Below are positions 10,009 through 17,780 of a stretch of 64,000 nucleotides of DNA, piece after piece. The notes below the pieces were generated by a model. That model saw only the letters and a list, made by a program, of their open reading frames with translations. It made no database searches and was not told where the DNA came from. Within the stretch, counting starts at the first letter, position 1, and every line of letters starts with the position of its first letter. The DNA comes from Paraburkholderia nodosa DSM 21604 (GTDB taxonomy: Bacteria > Pseudomonadota > Gammaproteobacteria > Burkholderiales > Burkholderiaceae). A program made the translations under genes and the position numbers. The stretch is from assembly GCF_000519185.1 (NCBI RefSeq), contig NZ_JAFA01000003.1:359223-423222 (forward strand), in the 5' to 3' direction.

Positions 10009-10058
10009 ACCTAGGGTTAACACTGAGATGTTACCAGAGATAGGGGTTTACCCTAGGT
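10009..10058. promoter_or_regulatory. 13-bp inverted repeat upstream of the thioesterase
   Basis: ACCTAGGGTTAAC (10009-10021) and GTTTACCCTAGGT (10046-10058) are complementary at 12 of 13 positions with a 24-base spacer. The repeat lies between the hpnG stop and the thioesterase start, where the thioesterase promoter should be. An operator for a dimeric regulator is the simplest reading; the regulator is unknown. Confidence 0.5.
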
Positions 10059-10078
10059 ATTTCAATAACCCGCCAGAA

Positions 10079-10801
10079 TCATTTGGGGAAAAAGGCGCCG
10101 GTGGCCGTCAGCACCTGCCGTGCGGCACTCAGCGACTGGCGTGCCGATTTCGCGTCCGCCGCCACGCGCAGCAGGCCGCCCAGTTGCGCCGGGTCGCGCG
10201 CCAGCTCGCGCAGGACCGGGAGCACCGCCGTCGTGCCGTCGTCGCGCAAGCCGGCCATGGCCGCTTTCGGCAGGCTGCGCCACGCGGGATCGACGATCGC
10301 GCGGCACACCGCGAACGGCACGCCATGCGCGGCCGCCGCGGCGGCGGCCAGATGCGATTCCATGTCGACGGCGAGCGCCCCGCACGCGCTGAACAGCGCT
10401 GCCTTGTCCGCCGCGCCGGTGAGCGGCGCGGCAACGGCTGCCTCCACGCCGCGCCGGGTTTTTGAGGCGAGCGGCGAGGCCATCAGCACGTCGGCCATGC
10501 GTGCGCTCCAGGCGGCGTCGGTAGCGACGCGCCCGAACGGCCCTTCGATCGCTTGCGCGATCACCAGGGTGCCCGGCTCGAGATCCGGCGCAAGACCGCC
10601 CGCCGTGCCGAAGCTGACGATGCCCGCCGCGCCGTCCTTGAGCGCCGCCGCGAGCGCGCTCTGCAGCAGATCGGCGCGCGCGGCATAGACGGCGCGCACG
10701 CCGTCCTGGCCTTTGCCCGCGGCAATGCTCGCCTCGAAGGCCATTCCCGTCACTGCGATCACGGGCAGGGCGCGCGCCTTGATACCCGCCGCCGCGCTCA
10801 C
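10079..10801 (-). CDS. hpnG: Hopanoid-associated nucleoside phosphorylase HpnG
   Basis: Enzyme of the purine nucleoside phosphorylase/MTAN fold that removes adenine from adenosylhopane to give ribosylhopane in C35 hopanoid synthesis. 240 residues from a GTG at 10801 whose GTGA overlaps the shc stop, so it is translationally coupled. Visible family features are VIAVTGMAFEASIA at the start, GIVSFGTAGGLAPDLEPGTL (substrate-phosphate loop) and AVDMESHLAAAAA (the DMES ribose-binding motif). Last gene of hpnD-hpnE-shc-hpnG. HpnH, which makes adenosylhopane, is not in this window. Confidence 0.9.
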   Translation of the reverse strand: MSAAAGIKARALPVIAVTGMAFEASIAAGKGQDGVRAVYAARADLLQSALAAALKDGAAGIVSFGTAGGLAPDLEPGTLVIAQAIEGPFGRVATDAAWSARMADVLMASPLASKTRRGVEAAVAAPLTGAADKAALFSACGALAVDMESHLAAAAAAAHGVPFAVCRAIVDPAWRSLPKAAMAGLRDDGTTAVLPVLRELARDPAQLGGLLRVAADAKSARQSLSAARQVLTATGAFFPK

Positions 10802-12828
10802 AGACCGACCGTGACGCGCGTCACGCCCGCGCGCTTGAGGTTGCGGTAGCGCGCAAGCGCCCACAGCGGGAAGAACTTGCGATAGCCGTGGTAGCGCAGA
10901 TAGAACACACGCGGAAAACCCGTGGCCGTGAAGCGCGTTTCGTCCCAGAGACCGTGTTCCTGCTGCGTTGTCTGCAGATACTCGATGCCGCGTGCCACCG
11001 CCGGATGATCGACCGCGCCCACGGCCATCAGGCCGAGCAGCGCCCAGGCCGTTTGCGAAGCGGTGCTCGTGGCGCGCTCGTAGCCGCGGTATTCGAGCTT
11101 GTAGCTCGCGCCGTCTTCGCCCCAGCCGCCGTCGTCGTTCTGGATCTGCACGAGCCATTGCACCGCGCGCTTCATGCGCGGGTCGTCGTGACCGAGGCCG
11201 GCCGCGTTGAGGGCGCACAGCGCCGTCCACGTGCCGTAGATGTAGTTCATGCCCCAGCGGCCGTACCAGCTGCCATCGGCTTCCTGCTCTTCGAGCAGGT
11301 AGTTGTATGCCCGGCGCGCGTGCTCGCTCGCGGCCGGCAGTTCGCCGAGCTGCGCGAGCATCGAAAGGCAGCGGCCCGAGACGTCGGCGGTCGGCGGATC
11401 GAGCAGTGCGCCATGGTCCGAGAACGGGATGTTGTTCAGGTAGTACTGCGTGTTCTCCGGCTCGAACGCGCCCCAGCCGCCGTTGCTGCTCTGCATGCCG
11501 ACCACCCATTCGCGCGCGCGCTCGATCGGGGCGTCATAGGCCCTCGTGTTGTCGAGCTTGTCCATGCGATCCATCGCGGCCACGACCACGGCCGTGTCGT
11601 CGACGTCGGGGTAGTGCGGGTTGGCGTACTGGAACGCCCAGCCGCCGGGGCGCACCGCCTCACGGCGCGAGATCCAGTCGCCGCGCACGTCGAGAATCTG
11701 CAGCGGACGCAGCCATTCGAGGCCGCGGCGCGCGGCATCCTCGGCACGGGCCTCGCCGGTCTCCAGCAGGGCATGCGCCGCCAGCGACGTGTCCCACACG
11801 GGCGAGAGGCAAGGCTGGACGTACGCTTCCTCCGTATGAACCGTCACCAGCTTTTCGAGCGACTGGCGCGCGATCGCGCGATGCGGATGATCGGCGGGAT
11901 AGCCCAGCACGTCGTACATCATCACGGCGTTGGCCATGGCGGGGAAAATCGCGCCCAGGCCGTCCTCGCCGTTCAGGCGCTCGTCCACGAACGCCACTGC
12001 GGCGTCGATCGCGCGCTGGCGCAGGTAGGTCGGAAAGAGCGGATCGGTCACGCGCAGCACGCCGTCCACGGCGCGGAAGAAACCGAACCAGCCCTTGCTC
12101 TGATGCGGGGAGCGGGCGTTCAGGCCCACGCTGACCGGCGCGCCGCGGAACAGCTCGTCGATGCGCACGCCACGCGGGTTGCGCGCCACCGGACGCTTCG
12201 CGCCCAGCACGAGCAGCGGCACGATCACCGTGCGCGCCCAGTACGACACCTTCGACAGATGGAACGGGAACCACTGCGGCAGCAACGTGATCTCGACGGG
12301 CATGATCGGGACTGCGTACCACGTCACCACGCCAAACAGCGCGAGCAGGATGCGCGTGAACACGTTGACCTGCTCCGCGCCGCCCGCCGCGAGAATCGCC
12401 TCTCGCGCGCGCACCATGTGCTCGGCGTCTTCGGCGTCGCCGATCATCTTGAGTGCGAAGTAAGCCTTCACGCTCGCGCTCACATCCATCGCGCCGTCGG
12501 TGAAGAGCGGCCAGCCGCCGTCCGGCAGCTGGATGCGGCGCAGGTAGCGCGCGATCTTCTGTTCGAGCTCGAGGTTCGCGGTTTCGCCCAGGTAATGCAC
12601 GAGCAGCACGTATTCGGCCGGGATCGTGGCGTCCGCTTCGAGTTCGTAGACCCAATGGCCATCGGCGCGCTGGTCGGCGAGGATCGCGTCGGTCGCGCGC
12701 GCGACGGCGGCGTCCAGCGTCGCGAGCGGTGCGGCGACCGCCGCGGCCGGCTCGCCGGCAAACGTGGGAGTGGGCATCGCCACGCCCGGCGTGGCGACGC
12801 CGAGCATGTCCTGGGATAAATCGTTCAT
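10798..12828 (-). CDS. shc: Squalene-hopene cyclase
   Basis: Membrane-associated class II triterpene cyclase that turns squalene into hopene and hopanol; also called HpnF. 676 residues, normal length. The catalytic acid motif DXDD is D408-V-D-D411 in NPHYPDVDDTAVVVAA. Several QW repeats are visible, e.g. QLPDGGWPLF, SNGGWGAFE, EADGSWYGRWGMNYIYGTW and NDDGGWGED. The ATG at 12828 overlaps the hpnE stop (ATGA) and the stop overlaps hpnG. An N-terminal stretch of about 30 residues rich in Ala/Pro/Thr precedes the fold. Confidence 0.97.
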   Translation of the reverse strand: MNDLSQDMLGVATPGVAMPTPTFAGEPAAAVAAPLATLDAAVARATDAILADQRADGHWVYELEADATIPAEYVLLVHYLGETANLELEQKIARYLRRIQLPDGGWPLFTDGAMDVSASVKAYFALKMIGDAEDAEHMVRAREAILAAGGAEQVNVFTRILLALFGVVTWYAVPIMPVEITLLPQWFPFHLSKVSYWARTVIVPLLVLGAKRPVARNPRGVRIDELFRGAPVSVGLNARSPHQSKGWFGFFRAVDGVLRVTDPLFPTYLRQRAIDAAVAFVDERLNGEDGLGAIFPAMANAVMMYDVLGYPADHPHRAIARQSLEKLVTVHTEEAYVQPCLSPVWDTSLAAHALLETGEARAEDAARRGLEWLRPLQILDVRGDWISRREAVRPGGWAFQYANPHYPDVDDTAVVVAAMDRMDKLDNTRAYDAPIERAREWVVGMQSSNGGWGAFEPENTQYYLNNIPFSDHGALLDPPTADVSGRCLSMLAQLGELPAASEHARRAYNYLLEEQEADGSWYGRWGMNYIYGTWTALCALNAAGLGHDDPRMKRAVQWLVQIQNDDGGWGEDGASYKLEYRGYERATSTASQTAWALLGLMAVGAVDHPAVARGIEYLQTTQQEHGLWDETRFTATGFPRVFYLRYHGYRKFFPLWALARYRNLKRAGVTRVTVGL

Positions 12829-14093
12829 CTACGTTCCAAATTTTCGGTCAGGAGCAGCTCGGCGGCCTTGCGGCCCGAGCGGATCGCTCCTTCGATCGTC
12901 GCGGGCAGACCGGTAGCCGTCCAGTCGCCTGCAAGCATCAGATTGTTCCAGCGCGTGCGCGTCGCGGGGCGGCGCCATTCCTCGTCGGGCACCGCGGCGA
13001 AGGTCGCGCGCGCATCGGCGCACACGCGCCAGGCGGGCAGCGGCTCGAGCGGCAGCGAGGCCGCCTCGGCCACGTCGGCCCATACGCGGCGCGCGATTTC
13101 CTCGGGATCGAGATCGAGCACTTCGTGCGCGTCGTGGATCGTCGCCGAGAGCCGCCCTTCGGCCGTGCACAGCCAGTGGGCCGTGCCGTTGACGAGCGCC
13201 ATCGGCGTCACGAGGCCCGGCGGCGCCGTCACCGCGTAGTGCACCGTGACGATCGCATTGTGACGCTGCGGCGCCTGCAGCGCCGGCACGAGCGCCGCGG
13301 CGGCAGCCCCCGGCACGGCCAGCACCACCGCCTCGTCGGGCGCGAGCGTGATACGCCCGTCTGGAAAATCGAGTGCGACGACGCGGCCCGCCGCGTCGTC
13401 GTACACGATCTCCCGGAGCGGCGAGTCGAGGCGAATCGCCGCGCCGCCGTGCTGAAGCATGCGCAAGGCCGGATCGACGAACGCGCTGGAAAGGCCCCCG
13501 CGCGCCGCCAGCGGCCGGAACGACTCGCCGCCCGCCGTGAGCGACTCGCGCAGCATCGCCCCCGCCAGCTCCGCGCTGCCCACGCGCGGCTCGACATTGA
13601 GCGCGGTGAGAAAGAACGGGTGCAGCAGCCGGTCCCACAGCACGCCTTCGCAGCGCATGGTCTGCGCCATCGTGCGGCCCGGCTTGGCGAACAGGAGCGG
13701 CAGCAGCCCCAGATAGTCCGCGGCGCGCGTACCCGGCACGCGCGAGCGCGAGTCGCCGATCCAGAACGGCATGCGCGAACGCGAGAAGCGCACCGTCCAG
13801 CGCGAGCGCGCGGCGATATCCATGAACGCGAAGCCCGGCTCGGTGGGGCCGGCGAGCGCGTCGCCGGCGCCGATCGTGCGCACGTACTCGAGCGTGCGCG
13901 CATGTCCCGCCAGCACCAGATGATTGCCCGTGTCGAGCGTCGCCGAAAGCGTGCGGTCGTAGTACGAGCGGCAGCGTCCACCTGCCTGGCCGGCGGCCTC
14001 GTAGAGCGCCACCTGCACGCCGCGCCGCTGAAGCCGCACAGCCGTCGCGAGGCCCGCAAGCCCAGCGCCGATGACGTGGACTAGCCGAGGCAT
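12825..14093 (-). CDS. hpnE: Squalene-associated FAD-dependent desaturase HpnE
   Basis: FAD enzyme of the phytoene-desaturase family. With HpnC and HpnD, HpnE converts farnesyl diphosphate to squalene by reducing hydroxysqualene. 422 residues starting MPRLVHVIGAGLAGLATAVR, a dinucleotide-binding GxGxxG motif followed by LYEAAGQAGGRCRS. The C-terminal flavin motif is NNLMLAGDWTATGLPATIEG. It overlaps hpnD and shc by four bases at either end. Confidence 0.93.
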   Translation of the reverse strand: MPRLVHVIGAGLAGLATAVRLQRRGVQVALYEAAGQAGGRCRSYYDRTLSATLDTGNHLVLAGHARTLEYVRTIGAGDALAGPTEPGFAFMDIAARSRWTVRFSRSRMPFWIGDSRSRVPGTRAADYLGLLPLLFAKPGRTMAQTMRCEGVLWDRLLHPFFLTALNVEPRVGSAELAGAMLRESLTAGGESFRPLAARGGLSSAFVDPALRMLQHGGAAIRLDSPLREIVYDDAAGRVVALDFPDGRITLAPDEAVVLAVPGAAAAALVPALQAPQRHNAIVTVHYAVTAPPGLVTPMALVNGTAHWLCTAEGRLSATIHDAHEVLDLDPEEIARRVWADVAEAASLPLEPLPAWRVCADARATFAAVPDEEWRRPATRTRWNNLMLAGDWTATGLPATIEGAIRSGRKAAELLLTENLERR

Positions 14094-14944
14094 CAGAACA
14101 GCGCGTAACGCGCGACGATCCACATGAGCCGTGCGCGCGGCTTGCTGACTTTCGTGCGCGGCAGGTCGAAGCCGCGATCCACGGTGCGCTCGAGCAGCAC
14201 GCGGTAGACGCCCGACATGATGCGCGGCGCCTTCACCTGCGCGCGCGGCGCGGCGTCCATGATCGCGTCGGCCTGAGCGAAGTGCGCGCGGGCGCGCTGC
14301 ACGAGCGTCTCGCACACACGCGGCAGCGACGGGTCGGCGGCGATCGTGTGCGGATTGCCCGCCGCGATGCCTTCGCGCGCGAGCAGCTCGCGCGGCAGAT
14401 AGCAGCGGTTGATGTCCGCGTCTTCGTCGATGTCGCGCAGGATGTTGGTGAGCTGCAGCGCGCGCCCCAGATGGTGCGACAACAAGCGGCCCGGCTCCTC
14501 CAGCATCCCGAAAATTCTCACCGACAGCCGGCCTGCGGCACTCGCCACGCGGTCGCAGTACAGGTCGAGCGTGTCCTCGTCGGGGGCGCAGATGTCCTCG
14601 GCGGCGTCCATGGCCATGCCGTCGATCATCGCGTGAAAATCTTCGCGCTGCAGCCCGAACGTATGGATGTGGCGCGTGAGCGCCGCGAGCGAGGCGCGCG
14701 GCGTGCCGGCATAGCACGCGTCGATGTCGGCGCGCCATTGGTCGAGCCCCGCCGCGCGCTCGGCGCGCGGCAGGTCGCTGTCCGCGATGTCGTCGACAGC
14801 GCGGCAGAAGGCGTAGACCTGATACATGGCGTCGCGCTGCGCGGGAGGCAGGATCCGCATCGCCAGATAAAACGAGCTGCCCGACGAAGCGGCGGCAGCG
14901 TCGGTTTGTTGTGTATCGTCCACGACGAGATTGGAAACAGCCAA
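14093..14944 (-). CDS. hpnD: Presqualene diphosphate synthase HpnD
   Basis: Trans-isoprenyl diphosphate synthase of the squalene/phytoene synthase family that condenses two farnesyl diphosphates to presqualene diphosphate. 283 residues with both Asp-rich motifs: CRAVDDIADSD and LQLTNILRDIDEDADINRCY. The start is an unusual TTG at 14944, supported by GGAG seven bases before it and by the lack of a nearby in-frame ATG. It is the first gene of the operon. HpnC, the usual second paralogue, is not adjacent and must be elsewhere or be replaced. Confidence 0.9.
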   Translation of the reverse strand: MAVSNLVVDDTQQTDAAAASSGSSFYLAMRILPPAQRDAMYQVYAFCRAVDDIADSDLPRAERAAGLDQWRADIDACYAGTPRASLAALTRHIHTFGLQREDFHAMIDGMAMDAAEDICAPDEDTLDLYCDRVASAAGRLSVRIFGMLEEPGRLLSHHLGRALQLTNILRDIDEDADINRCYLPRELLAREGIAAGNPHTIAADPSLPRVCETLVQRARAHFAQADAIMDAAPRAQVKAPRIMSGVYRVLLERTVDRGFDLPRTKVSKPRARLMWIVARYALF

Positions 14945-15236
14945 GACGATCTCCGCTGGGGGGCGCCCTCACCGGGCGTTCGACTCTATTCGGGCCCGCA
15001 TTGCCGCGGGTCGCCCGCGCGCGCGGACACGCGCGAGGCACCCGACCCTAAAATTGCTCGCCAGGAGGCGCGCAAGGCCGGAAACGGGCAAAAGTATATC
15101 AACCTTTAGGGGGGCCCGCCGAGGGGGGCCGCCCAGGGGGACCGCCGAGGGCGGCCGCAGTGGAGACAGGGGCACAGCCCCGGGCATGGGGCGATGAGAC
15201 GGATCGAGGCGGGGGCGGCCTGCGCCCCGGCAGGGG
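14945..15236. other. GC-rich gap upstream of hpnD
   Basis: 292 bp between the diguanylate cyclase stop and hpnD. It should carry the hopanoid operon promoter; nothing is convincing. Between about 15108 and 15175 there is a purine/C-rich run of degenerate repeats of a GGGGGCCGCC-like unit. No coding potential was seen. Confidence 0.4.
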
Positions 15237-16181
15237 TCAGGCGAGCGCGACCGAGCGGTTGCGCCCCTGGCGCTTCGCCGTGTAGAGGGCGGCGTCCGCC
15301 TCGTTGATCATGCCCTCGTAGTCGGGCGCGCCCGTGCGCGCGGTGGCGGCGCCGACGCTGGCCGTCACGGGCACGATCACGCCCTGCACCTCGATCGGCT
15401 CGTCACCGATCGTGCGGCGGATCTTCTCCGCGACGTAGAGCGCGTCGTCGAGCGGCGTGCACGGCAGGAGCAGCGCGAATTCCTCGCCGCCGAAGCGTCC
15501 GAACACATCCTGCTTGCGCACCACGCCCGACACGCGTTGCGCCATCGAGCGCAGCACCGTGTCGCCGGCCACGTGGCCGAACTCGTCGTTGATGCGCTTG
15601 AAGTGGTCGAGGTCGAACAGCAGCATCGACAGCTCGCCGCCATAGCGCTGCCAGCGCAGGAATTCGTCGGCGAGACGCGTTTCGAAAAAGCGCCGGTTCG
15701 CGATGCCGGTGAGGCCGTCGCGGTCGGCGTATTCGCGCAGCTTGGCCACAGCGTCCTCGCGCTCGCGCTGCATGACGCTCACGTGCGTGACATCCGAGAT
15801 GGTCACGCACACGGCGATCACGTCACGCCCGCGCATGAGCGGCATGAAGGTGCAGTCCTGCTGCATGTAGTCCACACCGCCCGTGATCGGCCGGTCATGG
15901 TCGAACTGGAACAGATACGGGCGCTGCTCCCACGAGCTGAACGCGAAGCTGCCCAGCTGGAACACGCTTTCCACCTTGCGCGTGAGCCACGCGCGCGGCA
16001 GGTCGGGGAAGCGTTCGAAGATGGAGTGGCCGATCACGTCCTCGGCGGTCACGCCGCTGTGATCCTGCATAAAGCGGTTCCAGCTCAGCACGTTCATGTC
16101 GCGATCGACTACGAATATGCCGAAACCCACCCGTTCGACCACGAGGTCCGCTAGTGTTGGCAACCCGGCTGGCTCGTTCAT
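15237..16181 (-). CDS. PAS-GGDEF diguanylate cyclase
   Basis: Probable c-di-GMP synthase of 314 residues with no membrane helix. A PAS domain fills about residues 8-135 (GIFVVDRDMNVLSWNRFMQD). A short coiled linker (VMQREREDAVAKLREYADRD) leads into GGDEF at about 145-310 with the active-site motif GGEEF at 231-235. RKQD five residues before it is an intact allosteric I-site (RxxD), so product inhibition is likely. It overlaps the CheC-like gene by four bases and is the last gene of a three-gene operon with a receiver and a phosphatase-like protein. Confidence 0.92.
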   Translation of the reverse strand: MNEPAGLPTLADLVVERVGFGIFVVDRDMNVLSWNRFMQDHSGVTAEDVIGHSIFERFPDLPRAWLTRKVESVFQLGSFAFSSWEQRPYLFQFDHDRPITGGVDYMQQDCTFMPLMRGRDVIAVCVTISDVTHVSVMQREREDAVAKLREYADRDGLTGIANRRFFETRLADEFLRWQRYGGELSMLLFDLDHFKRINDEFGHVAGDTVLRSMAQRVSGVVRKQDVFGRFGGEEFALLLPCTPLDDALYVAEKIRRTIGDEPIEVQGVIVPVTASVGAATARTGAPDYEGMINEADAALYTAKRQGRNRSVALA

Positions 16182-16801
16182 AGGCTATGTAACAACGCGT
16201 CGATGGCCCGGCTCACGACATGGATCGACTCCTCGGCCATCAGCATGACGAGGTGGGCACGAAAGCGCTGGTCTTCCAGCGCGAAATTGACTTCGACGAG
16301 CAGCGCGACGTCCCAGGCGAGCAGGCCCGGCTGGAACACCTCGTCGAGCATGATCGCCTCGCCGAGCAGGCCGGGCTGCGAAAACACCGGCATGCGTCCG
16401 AGCTGGTCGAGCATCGACGACACGCACGCGCCCGTGAGCGCGTTGGCGACGTCGAACATCAGCTCTTCCTCGGTGAGGGCATCGTCGCCGATCGTGGCGT
16501 AAGGTCCGCCGACCAGGCTGCCAAGCTCGGCGATCTCGCCGCTACGGCAGATCACCAGCGCCTCGCCCTTGATCTCCGAGCGAAAGCCCTGGCGCACGGC
16601 CGCAACCGGGCCGTCGATACCGGTCATCTCGCGCAGCGCCTCCGCGGCCTCGGAGACGGCGACCACGCGCACGCGCGGCACCGACAGCTCGATGAAGGCA
16701 TTGAGCAGCCCCGACAGTCGCGTCGCAGCCTGCCCCATGCCGAGATTGGCGATCTCCTGCAACGCGTCGCGCTGGAGTTCCGTGAACACTCGATCAGGCA
16801 T
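16178..16801 (-). CDS. CheC-like phosphatase family protein
   Basis: Protein of 207 residues with the CheC fold, whose members dephosphorylate CheY-type receivers. Two E/D-x2-N phosphatase-type motifs are visible: RDALQEIANLGMGQAATRLS near the N terminus and EELMFDVANALTGACVSSML near residue 120. CheC needs these two helices for catalysis. It starts inside the end of the receiver gene (8-base overlap) and ends on the cyclase start. The partner is therefore very probably the CheY-like protein next to it. No other chemotaxis gene is nearby. Confidence 0.83.
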   Translation of the reverse strand: MPDRVFTELQRDALQEIANLGMGQAATRLSGLLNAFIELSVPRVRVVAVSEAAEALREMTGIDGPVAAVRQGFRSEIKGEALVICRSGEIAELGSLVGGPYATIGDDALTEEELMFDVANALTGACVSSMLDQLGRMPVFSQPGLLGEAIMLDEVFQPGLLAWDVALLVEVNFALEDQRFRAHLVMLMAEESIHVVSRAIDALLHSL

Positions 16802-17162
16802 ACAACCCGTACTCCTTCAGGATGGGCAGCAGCGCCTCCTGGGTTACCGGCTTTGCGACGAATGCCGCCGCGCCGAGTGCCTGCACGCGCTCGCGGGCAC
16901 GAGGCTGGACGTCCGCAGAAACGACGATCACGAACGTATTGAGGTCTTCGTGCTGCAACGCTTCGAGGACCTGGAAGCCCGTCAGGTCGGGCATCGTGAG
17001 GTCGAGAAACATCACAGCCGCGCGACCGGCGCGGTAATGGGCAAGCGCTTCGTGTCCGTTCGATGCGTACGAAATCGCCACGTCCCAGTCCTCGGGCAGC
17101 GCCTTCGTGAGCACCTTGCGGGCTAACAGCGAGTCATCGGCGATCACGATGGGCAAGGACAT
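16794..17162 (-). CDS. Single-domain CheY-like response regulator
   Basis: Stand-alone receiver of 122 residues. It begins MSLPIVIADDSLLARKVLTKAL with the acidic pair, has the phospho-acceptor Asp in AVMFLDLTMPDLTGFQ and the conserved Lys in FVAKPVTQEALL. I chose the ATG at 17162 because the receiver fold starts there; the reading frame stays open upstream but shows no domain. It heads the operon with the CheC-like and PAS-GGDEF genes, suggesting a local phosphorelay into c-di-GMP. Confidence 0.88.
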   Translation of the reverse strand: MSLPIVIADDSLLARKVLTKALPEDWDVAISYASNGHEALAHYRAGRAAVMFLDLTMPDLTGFQVLEALQHEDLNTFVIVVSADVQPRARERVQALGAAAFVAKPVTQEALLPILKEYGLYA

Positions 17163-17780
17163 GGATATGCTGAATGAGTGTGCGTTGGACGGAGTGCGTT
17201 TCGACGGATTAACGGCGGCACGGGCAATTACTTTAGGGGAAACTTCAAAGAAAATTGCGAACCGGCCGAATAATGCATAACGCATGAACGGGCCCGCGCA
17301 TTGGCGCGCCGACGCAAAGCGCATGGCCGCGCCGCTGCCCAATGGATACCGGCAACCCGTGCGCCGGTCGTGAAGGCCCTCGTCTGCATGCCTGCAGCCA
17401 CCCCGTAGCATGGCCATGCGCCGTGACGGCGGGCATGGCGTTCATGCGAATGCGTTATTTATCGTGTCCGCGATTCTCGAATCAAATTGAATCAAATGCA
17501 ACTCGCCGTTAATCAATCAACGAACAAAATCGACTCATTTCGGCTGATTTCTAGAAATAAATGATCCACCCCCTAAATAAAGAACGTCGATTATCCCTTT
17601 GTGGTACGTTTGCGCTTTGCCGATTTTCGCGAATTCGGCATCCAGCGAGAGGAAAACCCCTGGCGGCGTACTCGTGGGACCCTGCTTGCCGCGCGCCGGG
17701 GATGCGCCGGCCGTCGGGGCGTCATCGCGGTCGTTTATCATGTCGACTGCCCCGCCGCCTTTTCCCTGCTTTTCCGTACG
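17163..17780. promoter_or_regulatory. Long divergent intergenic region
   Basis: 618 bp between the leftward receiver operon and the rightward hybrid kinase. The stretch around 17450-17600 is clearly AT-richer than its surroundings and contains several AATCAA repeats (about 17479-17520), a plausible place for promoters or nucleoid-protein binding. I saw no credible gene. Confidence 0.4.
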
